Assembly (NCBI GenBank): GCA_024180945.1
Contig: JAKSGN010000033.1
Location: 310,001 to 374,000, forward strand
Reading direction: 5' to 3'
Length of the DNA stretch: 64,000 nt
Source of the DNA: Macrophomina tecta
Taxonomy: Eukaryota; Ascomycota; Dothideomycetes; Botryosphaeriales; Botryosphaeriaceae
The position numbers and the translations under genes are program-made. Of this stretch, positions 10,780-22,758 are shown piece by piece (position 1 is the stretch's first letter; the number at the start of each line of letters is the position of its first letter). The notes beneath the pieces are model-generated. The model saw nothing but the letters and a program-made list of their open reading frames with translations. It was not told the origin of the DNA and ran no database searches.

Positions 10780-13700
10780 ATAGAAATTATTGCTTTAATA
10801 GAAACCCTATCCGGTTCTACTAAAATTCGGGTATTAATAGATTATAGTTATAACCTAAACCTCGTGTCTCTTAAATGCGTAGAGCGACTTACCTTATAAA
10901 ATATATAAGCTAGTGCTAAGCCGTTTACCCGCCTTTTTAATAATACTACCGTTACGTTGCACGACTCTTATTATATAGGGATTACTACGTGCGATTTAGG
11001 GGGCGCTACGCGTACTATTGAACCCTAACCTTACTAAAGTAGCTTATTTACGGGCTACGACGCTATACTTAGTATATTCTAGCTTAGGGCTGCCGGGCCT
11101 ATTATCGATTTTAGAAGAGGAACGCTTTACTAGAGTATAAACTTGCTAAAGCGTATATATCTAGTAAGCGCTACCGAGTTATTTTAGGACTTAGAGCTAG
11201 GGAAGCTAGTTTACTTTCTTTAGCCGTTCGATTACTAGCTCTCGCCTACGGGTGGCCTAGAAAATTATAGAGATAATTTCGACTCTTTCGTAGTCTCTTC
11301 GCAGATAGGAAGTATACTAAATGCACGCGAGAAGTAGGGTAGGGGTAATTAAAATCTAAAGGAATTTCGCCTTAACTAAACTCTCTTTTATCTACGTAGG
11401 TTATACTCCCGCATCTAAAAAGTATACGAATTATATATAAAACTTACCGGTTTAGCAGACGCACTACTAGCTAAAGTAGCTAAGAAGGTCCACGACAAGA
11501 TTTCGAATACTTATAGGAAGTACTTAGACGTCTTTTTAGACGAATAAGCTACTAAGCTACTATAATATACTAAGTTTAATTATACTATTAATCTCGTTAT
11601 AGGTTCTAAGCTATCGTTAATACCCCTATATAGACTCTCCTAATCCGAACTACGGATTCTTAGGGAATATATTAATAAGGCCTTAGAACGGGGGTGGATT
11701 AGGTATAGTAAGTCGCCTACGGGCGCGCCTATTCTCTTTACCCCTAAGGTAGACGGCACTATGCGGTTATACGTGGATTATAGGGGCCTAAATAAGGTTA
11801 TAGTTAAAAATAGCTATTCTATACTACTAGTAGGCGAGCTACTAGACCGCCTAAGCACCGTAAAGATCTTTACTAAACTAGATCTACGCGATACTTATTA
11901 CCAAATCCGTATAAAGGAAGGTAATAAGTAGAAAATAGTATTTAAGACGCGTTATAGATATTACGAGTATCTAGTTATACTATTTAGCTTAACTAACGTA
12001 CCCGTAACCTTCTAGTTATATATCTACCGAGCCCTAGGAGGCCTAGTAAATACGATTTACGTAGTCTACTTAAATAATATACTTATATACTTAGTGGATA
12101 AGTCTTAGTACGCTAAGTACGTTAAACGCGTTCTCTAAAGATTACGTAATTAGAACCTCTACGCAAAACCGTCTAAATATAGCTTTTATATAAAGTATGT
12201 CGAGTTTCTAGGCTTTATCGTTACTTTCTAGAGGGTTATTATAGACCCCGTAAGAGTCGAAGCTATTAAGGACTAGCCGGAGCCGTAAAGCTATTATAAT
12301 ATTTAGGTTTTTCTAGGCTTTACCAACTTCTATAGGCGCTTTATATAGAATTACTCTACAGTAGTTTAACTACTAACTAGCTTACTAAAAGAAGTAGCCT
12401 AAGATTCTAATCTAGGGATTAAACGAGCGCCGAAAAAGGGGCTAACTAAATAGTATAAGCCCTAGGAATAGCCCGTAGGCGCAAAGTAGGCGTTTAGTAG
12501 GCTAAAAGTATACTTTACGTAGGCTTCTATACTACGGTACTATAACCCGAATCTTCTAGTTATGCTAATTACTAACGTATTAGACTATATCTATGGCGGT
12601 ATCCTTCTCTAACCGCTAGATAGAGAGGATAATTAGCGCTATTAGTACCCCGTTATATATTTTAGCTATAAGTTCGCTAGTACTAAAATACGGTATGATA
12701 TCTATAATAAGGAACTCTACGTAATCGTATAGTACTTTAAGTATTAGAGGCCTTACCTAGTATACGTATAGACGCCGGTACGGGTATTATCTAATTATAA
12801 TAACCTACATTATTTTATAACGACTAAGAGCCTTACGGCTTAATAGGCTTGGTACGCTAAAGTCTTAGCTAAATTCGATTTTAATATCGAATATAAGCCG
12901 GGTAAGTCTAATCTAGCGAACGCCCTTTCGAGGCGTCTAGACTACGCCCTTAGCTTTAAGAAGGGTAATAAGCGTACCTACCTTAATACTATATTGCCTA
13001 TACTATAACGTAAACTCTAGATTTAGGGGTTAGGAGAACCCCTATATACTACTAAAAACCCCGGCTAAGAGTACGAGGGAAACCTATATATAAACGGCGG
13101 TAGTAATTACCGAACTATCTTAGTCTATTCCGTTACTTATAAGAAGTACGACGAGTTCGCTTATAAGGGCCTAGTACCTTCCGTATATACTTACTACGAG
13201 GGAGCTAGTACGAGCTTAGTATAAAGCTTCGTATCTTAGTCTATAGTAATAGTGGCCGTTATAACTAAAATAGTATTTAAAGCTACTTCTAAATTGTTAG
13301 TTAATTTTATTTGTACTAAGTAACGAAGGGACGCCTTCTACGTAGACGTATGAGAATAGCTTACGAAAAGAGTACTTTTAGCGTGCGATTAGTATATAAT
13401 CGACGAGTAAGGACTTCTACGCTATAAAGAGCAGATATACGTGCTAAAGTATACTTTGCTACGCGAGGAAATCCTGCTTAGAAATTATAACGATTTGAGT
13501 AGTAGCTATTACGGTATTCGCCGTACCTAGAAGATACTTTCTAGGAAGTACTACTAGAAAGGTATTACCGCGGACGTTAGAAAATATATATAAAGCTACG
13601 ATGCCTGCTAACGTAATAAGACTTACCGATATAAGCCGTATAGATTATTATAGCTACTACTAGTAGCCGCTTAACCCTATAGGTACTACTTTCTTAATTT

Positions 13701-14870
13701 TATTACGGACTTACTAAAATCCGTAGGGCGAGACGGTTAAGTATATAACGTAGTTCTCGTACTCGTTAACCGTTTTACTAAATATATACGTTACCTACTA
13801 GTTAGAAAGACGATTAATAGGGTAACGCTCGCGGATCTTATCGTAAACGACGTCTTTATATAATTTAGGCCGCCTAATAGTCTAGTCTCGGATAGGGACT
13901 TAACGTTCACGAGCTAGTTTTAGAGCGAATTATACTATAATCTTAGGATTAAGTATAAACTAAGTACCTTCTTTTACCCGTAGATAGACGGCTAAACGGA
14001 GAGGTAAAATTAGGAGTTAGAGGCGTATCTATGCTATTATATCTCTTAGAACTAGTTAGACTAGGTAAAGCTTCTCTAGTAGGCTTTATACGCCTATAAC
14101 TAGAAAATCTACTCTTCTATAGGCTTCGTACTAGTCTAACTAGATGCGGGGGTAAAACCTAACTCCTAGGACGGGGTTTAGAATAACCTTAAAAGGAATC
14201 CCTTAACCGAATCAGCTAAAGTAGCTAAAAAGCATACGGAAAGTATACGTAAAGTATAGAAATCGGCTACGGAATTCCTTAAATACTCCTAGAAGCTCTA
14301 AACGAAATACTATAACTAGAACTAAACCGAAATATATTTTAATATTAGATAGCTAGTCCTTCTTCTAGTAAGGAATATTAAAACTAAACGGCCTTATAAG
14401 AAACTCGATAATCGTTATCTAGGACTATTTCGGATTCTAGAAAAGATTAATTTCTAGGCCTATTATCTAGACCTACTATAATTTATATCCCGGCTATATA
14501 ACGTTTTTAACGTTGCATTGCTAGAAGTATATACGGCTAGATTAGAATTCTAACTGCTACTAGTCGAAGAAATCGACGATAGTGAATACTAGAAAGTCGA
14601 AGCTATAGTAGCCTATAAAGAAGGGCTACTAAGGTAATATCTACTTAAATAGCTCGGCTAGCCCTATAAATACAACGAGTAGAAGTAGAAAGAGGAGCTA
14701 GATAATTATAAAGAGCTTTTATAGAATTATCTTAAAGAAAACTCTATTCCTTAGAATGCCCAGCTAAAACGTAAGCGAAACGTAGATAAAACGTTGGCTA
14801 TAAGTAAGCTATAGCGAGGGCGCCCCCTAGAATTAAAGAATAAGAAGAAAATATTAGGGAAATTACTTAA
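10780..14870 (+). pseudogene. pol relic of element A (PR-RT-RH-IN-chromodomain)
   Basis: Readable pieces in one frame interrupted by RIP stops. Protease: RVLIDYSYN near 10830. RT: FTPKVDGTMRLYVDYRGLN near 11740, TKLDLRDTYYQIRIKEG near 11880, and the catalytic box as YLNNIL near 12070, where the two Asp are now Asn. RNase H ends in NALSRRLDYAL near 12940. Integrase: FITDLLKS near 13700, SDRDLTF near 13890 and DG-TERQN-ELE near 13990. Then come the GPY/F-type motif RPYKKLDNRYLGLFRIL near 14400 and a chromodomain-like end, EYWKVEAIVAYKEG near 14590. Asp-to-Asn changes and stops make it inactive. Confidence 0.85.
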
Positions 14871-16232
14871 TTTATAAAGAAGGGCTCTAGGGAAGTAACT
14901 ACTTTATATTCGAGCTATACTAGAATTATCTCTTATCCGTATTAAATATTCTCGTAAAGCACTTATTCTTAAACTCCTTATCTACTATTTTATTAGTTAG
15001 CTTTATTAAGCTAACCCTACCTAATTTAGCTTAATAATGCTGCTAATTCTCCGAGCGCGATATATTACGCGTATACTACTAGTTACTGCAGCCGCTAGTA
15101 GCCGTAATCTCCTTTATCTTCTACTTCTTATATACCGATACCGCCTTTTCTAACATACCGGCGTACTTATATAGCGTAAGTACGTTCTTCTCTATAAACT
15201 CTAGTACCTTCTTATCGGGGGCGCTATTGAAGCTATCGTAATAGAACGATAGTAGATTAGTAGCGCGGCGAAATTAAGGGGGAACCTAAAATAAATTTTA
15301 TTATTAGTAACGAATACAAAGCAGCATAAAAGTATACGAAAAGTATAAGAAAAGTAGGGAAAAAGTAGGCTTACTAGAGCGTACTTATAACTATTCTTCG
15401 CATACTAATTATACTTAGTATAGGGTGGATCCTTATAATAAATCTAGCGAAGCCCCCTAAGAAGCTCCGTAGGTATAAAATTAACCTATACTTTGCCCTC
15501 GCGGTAGCGTATCGTACCCTAGTACCGTACGTACCGTATATAGCACACTACTACTAAACTAGGCTACGGCTAAAGATAAGGAAGAAGCTTTACTATATTA
15601 CCCGTAATAGGCGTCTGCGGAAGCTTATTATAGGAGTAACCCGAGTAAATAAAGCTAGAAGGGGTCTATATAATAATAATTATTTAGAAGGAAGGGGTAA
15701 AAAAAGAGTTAATATTAGTTAAAGACGTTTTAGTTATAGTTAGAGGCTTAGATCTAAACTACGAAAATAGAGGGGGGTACGAGGGGTTATTATACCTATT
15801 AAAGCCGTCGAAAAAACGACCTCGTGCCCTACGAGTATTATTAGCACGCGTAAGTTACTAATTAGTATATTCGCTAGTATTATCGCCTAATACTACCTTC
15901 TATTATCCTTAATAGCGACAATACCTAATAATAAAGAAAAAACCGTACTAACGTAATAATATCTATATTACTCGTGCGCGTGGTAAGCTAACTAATATTA
16001 CTAACTACTATCTAGCGATAAATTTCTTTATTTTATTATTTATTATTCGCAGTTACGGCTACGTAATAAGGCTAATCCGCCTTACTATACTATGCTTATA
16101 GCTACCGTATAATACTATTTCTATATAGTAATTAGTTGCACTCTTTTTCCTTACCTAAGGTTTTTTAACGAGGCACTAAAATAATACTCTTTTAATAAAA
16201 ATCGAGACGATTTCTAATAAAGAGGGGGATAG
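14871..16232 (+). other. Long 3' non-pol region of element A
   Basis: About 1.35 kb between the end of pol and the purine tract, longer than a simple untranslated end needs. RIP has removed any readable frame on both strands. It may once have held an extra ORF, as in elements B and C, but I cannot show that. Confidence 0.4.
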
Positions 16233-16420
16233 TATTAGAATAATAGGCCCTAGTATACTCTTTAGATGCTGTTTACGTGCGTCTTACATGCTTATTACGT
16301 AATACGCACTAGCCCCGGTATATAATACTATTATAGGTAAATCCTACTATACTAAGGATTCGCACCTAAGAATATAACCCTTTAAAGGCTTTCTACTTAT
16401 AACTAACCTATTTTCTTACA
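16233..16420 (+). repeat. 3' LTR of element A
   Basis: 188 bp, directly preceded by the purine tract and followed by GTTT, the duplicated target that continues into element B sequence. Confidence 0.88.
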
Positions 16421-16479
16421 GTTTTCTAGTACTAGCTCGAGTAATACTACGTAAAAGATAAAATTTATCTATATATTAG

Positions 16480-19400
16480 ATAATTTAAGTCGATATATAA
16501 CTTCTCTAAGTTTTTTTATAATTTTAAATAGACTAATTTTCTTAAAATTTAATTTATCGCTTAGTTACTTTAATTTAATATTTTTTATAAGAAGGTATAC
16601 TTTATTTCTCTTTTTTAGATTTAGTACCGCCTAGTACTATCTATTATAGTATTTAGATATTATAATTCGTACGTATTTAAGGTTAAGACTAATAGCTTTA
16701 TATAATTCTCTTAGCTACTCGGTTTTAAAAATGCCTTTTTAAGCTAATTTTTTACTTAGAATAGCTTCTCTATACGTGTTTAGTTTAAATCTATAGTTAG
16801 TAAAGAATAGAGATATATTAGTTAACTTTTATTTAGTACTATTATAGGCGAATTATACTATAGATAGCTATATAGCCTAGTTATTCTATAAGTAGTTAAT
16901 ATAATAGTAAAGATATTACTTAAGAGTTTAGTTTATTCATTCTATCTAGCCGTTAGTTTACGCGTATATTATTATAGAGAGTTTATTTTTTACTCTAAGC
17001 TAGCGCGTAAGTATTTACTAAAATTCTAATCTTATTAGCTTATTTTTATTTAAGATTAATACTTCCGGTATTTCGCGATTCGCGAAGATATATTAGAGAA
17101 ACGTATAGGCTAGCTATTCTATATTTAATACCTCTAGGTAGAGTAAAAAGAGTATATACTTTATAAGTCTATTAATAAAGACTAGAATTAAGTTATACTT
17201 AACTTCTATAATTAGGTTTCTAGACTTAGGTAGTTTTATAATAAAGTTTAGCGTAATCTATTACTATAGTCGTTCTAGAACTTCTAGGGGTTATAGTTAT
17301 TTATATAGAGCGTATATTACGGCTTTACTTTAGATATAAAGATTATATTATAAAACTATACGCTAGACTATTTTTTATAATTCTAGAAAATAAAAGTTTT
17401 ATATAATTCTCTTAGTCGTTTTATTAATACCCTAATATTTATACGTAGGTACTACGTATATATTCTTAACGAGTGCTTCTCGTAGTCTTATTAGAATATA
17501 AATTAATTCTTTAAAGAGAAGCGTTTCTTTTCTATCTTAAGTAATACGTAGGTTATTCTTAAGCGCTAAAAGTTTTTACGCGAAGAAGTTTTAAGTATAT
17601 ACTTCTTAAATCTTCTAATACTACGGGTTTAACTTAATACAAAGTATTAGAAAAGACTATTTAATAAGAATAAGTAATCTATCGCTTATCTATTATAATA
17701 CTATAGGTTACGGCTTAATTTTATCTTCTATATAGTCTACTCTTTTATTAAGCGCGTTAGCGGCGGCGTTATCTATACCTTTTCTATACGTAATCTTAAA
17801 ATTATAGAATACTAATTCTTATAACTAGTAAACTTATCGTTGGTTTAGCTTCTTAGTCGTAGTAAAGCGCGTAAGATTTTAATAGTTATAATATACTATT
17901 ATCTACTATTTAGCTTTTTCTAAGTAGTATCTCTAGTGCTTAAATATTAAGATAATAGCTAAGAGCTTCTTATTATAAGTATTATAGTTAAGCTCTATCG
18001 AAATAAACTTTCTTAAGTAAAACGCGATTAAATACTATCTACTTTTATCGTTAGACTAGCTAAGATATACTTCTAGAACGAATTCTAACGTATTAGTTTC
18101 TACTTCGATTAGTTTATTAGGATTATATATTTCTAAGATAAGTATTTTATAAAATATTCTCTTTAGTAAATTAAAGGCTTACTACTAATCGTTTTTCTAT
18201 TAGAAGCTATACTTCTTTTAAGTAAGTCGCATTAAAGATTTTATAATCTTTAAATAGTTCTAGATAAACTTTTTATAGAAGTTTATAAATTTAAGAAAGA
18301 ATTATACTTTCTTAATCGTCTTTAGTACTAGCTATTCTTTAATAAAATTTAGTTTCGAGTCGTCTATACCGATATATCTAGAGGTAATAATAAAGCCTAA
18401 GAATTCTACTTTCTAGATATACTAAAAGTATTTATCTAGTATAATAGTAAGATTTTTTACTTAAAGTATCTCTAGAATCTTTCTAATATACTTCTTATAT
18501 TTCTTAAGGGTTTCTAAAAAGATAAGAATATCGTCGAGATAAGCTATATAAAAGATATTTAAGTATTTACGTAGTATATCGTTAACTAGATTCTAAAAGG
18601 TTATTAGCGCGTTAGTAAGCCTAAATAGTATAACTATATACTTATATAGTTCTAGTTTTATATAAAAGACTATCTTCTATTCTTTTTCTTTTTTAATTCT
18701 AATTAGATAATATTTATTTCTAAGATCTAGTTTTATAAAGTACTTTATATTTTCTAACTTATTCTAGAGCTTATTAATATATAGAAATAGGTATTAGTTC
18801 TTAATTATAATATCGTTAAGTTATTAATAGTCGATATAGAGGTGTAACTTACTATTTTTTTTAGAGATAAAGAGAATTAAATATCTAGCTAATAACGTTA
18901 ATAGCTAAATATATTCTTATTTAAGGTTCTTCTTAATATATTTTTTTAAAGCCTCTATTTTCTTCTTTAATAAGAAGTAGATAGGCTTATAAGTTAGTTT
19001 TATTTCTAGCTTAAGTAAAATTTTATAGTTCTATAGTTAATACTTTAGTAAGTCTTTCTTTTCTCTTTTTTAGTAAATAGTAACTAAGTTCTAATACTCT
19101 TTAAATATTATTTTTATTTTTAGTATTAGAGGTATTTTTTATAGTTATTACTATATTTTTAAACTATTATATTATTCTCTTTTAATTCTCGTAGAATTAT
19201 CTTCTTTAATAGAAGTTAGATAGTTTTTATTTCTTAGCTCTTTTTATTAGATCCTAGCTAATACTCTCTATTATACTACTAGTAAGGGTTTAATATATAT
19301 AAGATAGACCTATTATTCTTAGTATTATATATATTTAAATACCTCTTTTAAGATTATTTATATATCTATAAAAGGTTTTATAGCTACTAATTACTTTCGC

Positions 19401-22150
19401 GAAGTCTTATTTTTAGCTTTATACTTTCTCTACGTAGTTCTTTATAATAAATATTATACCTAATTTTTAAAAATACTTAATTTAGTAGGGCTTACTCTAC
19501 TTAAGGTGCTATATTTTACTAAAAAGATGACGTTTCGTATATTATAATTCTAGTTTTATCTTAGGCCTTTCTTAAGATTACCGTTAATACTACTAATGCT
19601 AGGCCTTATACTATTATTAGAGTCTTACGTTTCTTCTAATAATTCGCGGGTATTATTTCGCTTAGTAGAACTTATTTCTATAATAGAGTTATATTTTACT
19701 AAGAAGGCTTCGCCTTTTACGTTATAGTTCTAGTTTTAACTTATACTACTATTAGAGTTACCTATATAGTTACTATATTTAGGCCTTATACTAGCTACTT
19801 TTTATTTTATACTAAAGATATATTCTTAGAAGATATTTAGTAGTTCTTATTTAATATTCTTATAACTACTTTCTAGGTTTTCGATAATATCCTAAATATT
19901 TTATTATAGGAAGAGTATATTGCTCGCCTAGTTAATAAGAGAATTACGAGTCCTAAGCTAAGATATTTTAAAAATAACGTCGTATTTCGGAATTCTTTAG
20001 ATATTAAGAATAATCTAATTAGGGTATTTATTAATTTTTAGTAAGACTTCTTTTATTTTAATACGTATTTATTCTTCTTTATAGTTAGCATTTCTTCCGT
20101 CGAATTTACTAAGAGAGTAGGGTTTTTTCTTTTTTTAATAAGGGATATTTAACTCTTATACTAGTTTATTATAGATAAAGTCTTTACTTAATCTACTATT
20201 AACTAGTATTAAGATTTTACGTTCTCGTAGAACTTTAGTAATTTTAAATTATCTCTAAAGTTTCTTTTTAGTAAGAGTTTCTATTTCTAATATACGTAAT
20301 ACTATATAAAGGGACCTAGACTATAGCTCCTAGATTAATTTTAATATCGTAGAACCGTTTAGTTTTTTAGCTTTAGATAGCTATAGACTTTACTATATAT
20401 ATAGTCTTTTTATTTATTAACTTAAAGGTATACTTATTTCTAGTTAGTCTATTTATTAGTACGTAACTATTTCTACTAGTAGACTATATTCTTTCGTATC
20501 TAGTATTAAAAGATTAGTATATTAAGTTTCTTATTTAGTATCTATTAAAGTATATAGTTCTAAATAGTTACTATATTATATTAGTAAAGAATTCTTACTA
20601 ATTCTTAGAGAAAGTTATAGTCTACTTATTATTAAGTAGTTATTTCTTAATAATAAAGTATTACGAGCGCGGTTTTCTTTATAATAATAAGTTTATATTT
20701 CTTTCTATCTTACTTAATTTAGGTTTTCTAGAGGGTCCCTTAACGCTATATCTATAGTATTATAAGGGCTAACCCTCTCTTATAGAAATCTAGATTATCT
20801 AGACGAGTTAATTATTCTCGTTCATTATTTCTATACTAATACCGTACTTAGCTATAAGGCACTTAAGTTTTAAAAAAATTATAGAGTCTAGTATAGCTTT
20901 TACTTTATTATTTATTAAGTTATATAGTTCTTTAGTTTCGCTATTTACGAGCTTCTTATCTAAGGGGAAACTATTAATACTATTATTAATTTTAATAACT
21001 TCTTCGTTTCTAGTTACTATACCGAATTATTAAGGTTTATAGAGATACTATTCTAATATATCTTTACTACTTTAGTATATCTAGTAGTTATCGTCGTAGT
21101 AAGCTATTTAGTATAGCGTATTATAGTTATCTTAGCGGAATACGACTAATACTTTATACTAAGCGCTTAAGGTTTACTTTTCTTCTTTCTTATTATAAGG
21201 ATTCTACGGGTACTTAGAAGAGAAGTACTTATTACTATTATAGATAATATAGAGTCGATTCTTATAGCGCTATTTTTACTTATTCGTTTAGTTTAGGTTA
21301 GGTTCTTTAGGCTTCTTATTATTATTTTAACTATTATTATTATTACCCTTCTTAGACTTTTATTAGTTAGCCGCATTAAGGGCTATAGCGTCTTCGTCTT
21401 TAAGGGTTATTTTTTTACGGCGAGGCTTTAAGGTATTAGCTTATTAAGAACCTATCTTCTATTCGTATATATAATCGTTAATTTAGGATATAAGGTCTAC
21501 TATCTTCTAGAAGATAAACGGGTATTTATAAGTAATTATATTCTTCTTAACTTCTTTCTTTAGGCCCTTATAGAAGAGGTCGCGAAAAGTTTTATCTAAC
21601 TATTTAAGGTAGGCTATAAGCTATTAAAACTTAGTTACGTAGATAGCTATAGATTCTAGTTATTTAATAGTTATAATATCGTTAGAGGCTTTACGTACTT
21701 TATCTTAATTATTAAAAGTAGCCTTAAGGTTATCTATAAATTTCGTATAGATATTAAAGATTTTTTTAGTCTTTTCTCGTCTTTTCTTAAGAGAGTATTT
21801 ATTAGCTAGATAGTCGCGAAAATATAGTTCTATTTATACCTCGGCTATTTCTCTAAGGTAGGTTAATGTAAAGAGTACTACTTTAGCGTCGTTATTAAAC
21901 TATACTTAGTTAAACTAGAGGTAACGTTTTATTTAAAATAGAAAGAATTAGAGCTTCTTTCTATTTCTATTAAACTTTTTAGGTACCGCTACTTTAATCT
22001 TAGTAGCGCTCTACTTTATTATATACTTAATTAGTTAAGTATTTTAAGCCTTTAGCTTCTTAATAAGCTATAAGAGCTTAGCTCTAGTAGACTTCGTTTA
22101 CTATATAGGCTAAGCTAGCCCCTAGATACCCTAAATTTAACTCTTAGCCG
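16480..22150 (-). pseudogene. gag-pol relic of element B
   Basis: Minus-strand Gypsy gag-pol, order from right to left. Gag lies at about 22.1-21 kb, with a CCHC-type knuckle relic near 21.25 kb whose cysteines read as Tyr. Protease and RT follow (RT core about 18.9-18.3 kb), then RNase H (about 18.2-17.6 kb) and integrase (about 17.5-16.5 kb). The assignment rests on base-level similarity to element C, where RT motifs are more readable. Almost every Trp and Gln codon has become a stop. The left end of the internal region (8298-9264) is separated from this by element A. Confidence 0.75.
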
Positions 22151-22272
22151 GGTCGACCTCTATCTAAGATTCTAGTACTATTACTATTTTCTAAACTCGT
22201 TAGGGGGTAATATCTTACCTAATAAGACTTAATCTTAGAACCTTTCTCTCCTTATAAGGATAGTAGTTAAAG

Positions 22273-22758
22273 TGTAATAAGCGGGCCTCTACCTCTAAGA
22301 ATCTAAATACTAAAGAGGAAGAAAACCTATTAAGAAGGTTTTTCTTAAGTAAGTATAAGAAGAGGGTAAGAGTAAGTCGAATACGTAATAAGACTAAGTA
22401 CTACGTGCGAAGGCCGTGTTACTAATAATATACGAATTATTATTAAAGTTAACCACGAAGGTTAAAGCTATTTAAAGAGTATAGTTTATATATACGTAGA
22501 AAAGGTCTATAATTTAGTTTCTAATCTGTCTACTCTGCCCTTCCGGCGGGCGGTGTTCTTGGGAGTAGATAGAGCAGCTTGCTCTACTCTATATGCTCTG
22601 TGGTGTCTTGGTCCGAGCATCCTAGGAGTAGTAAGAGCACTTCCTTGGCGTTACGTGTGTTACGTGGGTGCGCGTGGGTCCTTCCGCGCCGCACCCGAAC
22701 TTTCTACTTACTACCTTATTCTGCTGTTTCTCAACCCTGTGGAGGCTGCGCCGTAACA
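22273..22758 (-). repeat. Right LTR of element B, half spared by RIP
   Basis: 486 bp. Bases up to about 22520 carry RIP changes; from about 22540 to the end the copy is GC-rich and intact (for example CTTCCGGCGGGCGGTGTTCT where the left copy is changed). The outer end supplies the new C-terminus and stop codon of the adjoining AAA+ gene. Confidence 0.9.

Larger units (their letters stand above)
9269..16420 (+). mobile_element. Nested chromodomain Ty3/Gypsy element A
   Basis: 7152 bp with 188-bp LTRs (9269-9456 and 16233-16420). Both copies end in CTTACA or CTTATA; the left starts TATTAAAATAATAGG and the right TATTAGAATAATAGG, probably from TGTT by RIP. A purine tract AAAGAGGGGGATAG (16219-16232) sits against the right LTR and fixes plus orientation. 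Element C keeps the empty site, GTAGCGTTTTCCGGTGC, which shows that the insertion duplicated GTTT (left copy ATTT at 9265-9268 after RIP, right copy 16421-16424). Decayed gag, protease, RT, RNase H, integrase and chromodomain follow in that order, the arrangement of chromoviruses. Confidence 0.9.
7812..22758 (-). mobile_element. Ty3/Gypsy LTR retrotransposon B, RIP-decayed, carrying a nested element
   Basis: Two 486-bp LTRs (7812-8297 and 22273-22758) begin TGTAA and end in forms of GTAACA, flanked by the duplication CGGGC. Without the nested element (7152 bp plus a 4-bp duplication) the element is about 7.8 kb. Orientation is minus: the purine tract lies (on the minus strand) next to the left LTR at 8298-8312, and decayed pol frames read on the minus strand from about 22.1 to 16.5 kb. 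CA and TG dinucleotides are almost absent inside while CG is kept, so coding frames are riddled with TAA and TAG. The element inserted in the last codons of the AAA+ gene to its right. Element C at the window end is a close relative with the same internal order. Confidence 0.92.

Noticed and set aside
7812..22758. AT-rich block as a centromere or mitochondrial insertion
   Set aside because: LTR pairs, target duplications, purine tracts and pol motifs explain the whole block as RIP-mutated retrotransposons.
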